From assembly GCA_008704415.1 (NCBI GenBank), contig VXIS01000384.1:1-41816 (forward strand): 41,816 nt of DNA, in the 5' to 3' direction. Under the pieces are notes generated by a model. That model was not told the DNA's origin and did no database searches. It saw only the letters and a program-made list of their open reading frames with translations. This document shows positions 41,430 through 41,816 of the stretch, piece after piece. Numbering within the stretch: position 1 is the stretch's first letter; the number at the start of each line of letters is the position of its first letter. Both the position numbers and the translations under genes were made by a program. The stretch is from Sphaerosporella brunnea (lineage: Eukaryota; Ascomycota; Pezizomycetes; Pezizales; Pyronemataceae).

Positions 41430-41816
41430 TGTTAGAATGTGATGGACGTGTTATTTCCTTGGCTACCCCGCAGTGTTTTCCTATTTCATACTGGTTTCAT
41501 TTTACACTCATCATGGGCACTTACCACTGCGATTACTACACCATGTACTCGTCACATGTCTTTCTTATTTCTTATCTTTCGCCTGTTTGCACACACCTTC
41601 CTTTCCTAGTCAGGCTTCCTCGTGTCTGCCTTACGTTGACTCACTGTTGCGTGCAAACGCACACAGTCATACGTGGCTGTCCATTAGCGCTTACTGGTTA
41701 TGTGTCATTCTATTTCTAGTTGTTTCTCTTACATGCAATGTATGACCCACACGTATGACTCACAGTCATCATGAGTCACTCGAATCATGTATACAAAGTT
41801 ACATACTAGGCTTGGC
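41430..41816. mobile_element. Copia-type LTR, cut by the window end
   Basis: Begins TGTTAGAATGTGATGG and matches the reverse complement of the solo LTR at 7671-8219 across its visible 387 bp, with many substitutions. It interrupts the copia pol frame at the Tyr-Pro just upstream of VLQQQDGNNY, so it is a later insertion. It has TGACTCA (41756-41762) and TGAGTCA (41772-41778) close together. Confidence 0.75.

Overview
The window is from a filamentous ascomycete (Pezizomycotina). Three host genes carry short GT-AG introns (60-84 bp), and one of them, a PalI/Rim9-type pH-signalling gene, belongs to the filamentous-fungal pH pathway. The locus is heavily loaded with transposons, as in truffle-like or other repeat-rich genomes; the species cannot be named from the sequence alone.

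Host genes: (1) a GDT1/TMEM165-family cation/H+ antiporter at 2429-3975 (+, three exons); (2) a PTC1-type PP2C protein phosphatase at 23478-25055 (-, three exons); (3) a palI/RIM9 membrane protein at 27056-29289 (+, two exons). PTC1 and palI are divergent across about 2 kb of shared upstream DNA.

The rest is mostly mobile DNA. At 1-2200 is a foldback element with arms of about 0.9 kb; its right arm holds an open, intron-containing coiled-coil gene. A LINE reverse-transcriptase scrap lies at 4881-5150. A solo gypsy LTR (family A) and the 3' end of a second gypsy family (family C) fill 5495-7502, followed by a solo copia LTR (7671-8219). From 8278 to 20582 is a nested stack. Chromovirus A has LTRs of about 500 bp and GAGCT target duplications. 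It was hit in gag by a 925-bp pogo/Fot1-type element with TA duplications (9693-10617) and in pol by a complete but mutated chromovirus B with 289-bp LTRs (14204-19748). A 1.07-kb element with terminal inverted repeats (21565-22631), a 367-bp TA-flanked MITE (30927-31293) and a hAT element (31461-32896) follow. Chromovirus C is complete and young-looking (32897-40479, LTRs of about 822 bp, few disabling mutations). The window ends in a copia pol fragment cut by a copia-type LTR.

The most informative signals are in the retroelements. C has an 11-nt primer-binding site, and B a 9-nt one, complementary to the element's own LTR near the expected transcript start, as in Tf1-type self-priming. B has a canonical -1 frameshift heptamer (GGGAAAC) just before the gag stop, with pol in the -1 frame. 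The A, B and C LTRs carry paired CACGTG sites, and C carries a conserved hairpin of two Gcn4/AP-1-type TGACTCA sites. Two LTR units (5495-5994 and 32897-40479) have unrelated DNA on their two sides, which suggests recombination between copies. Nothing here proves a new host system. The foldback gene, the 21565-22631 element and the chromovirus control signals are the best candidates for undescribed biology.
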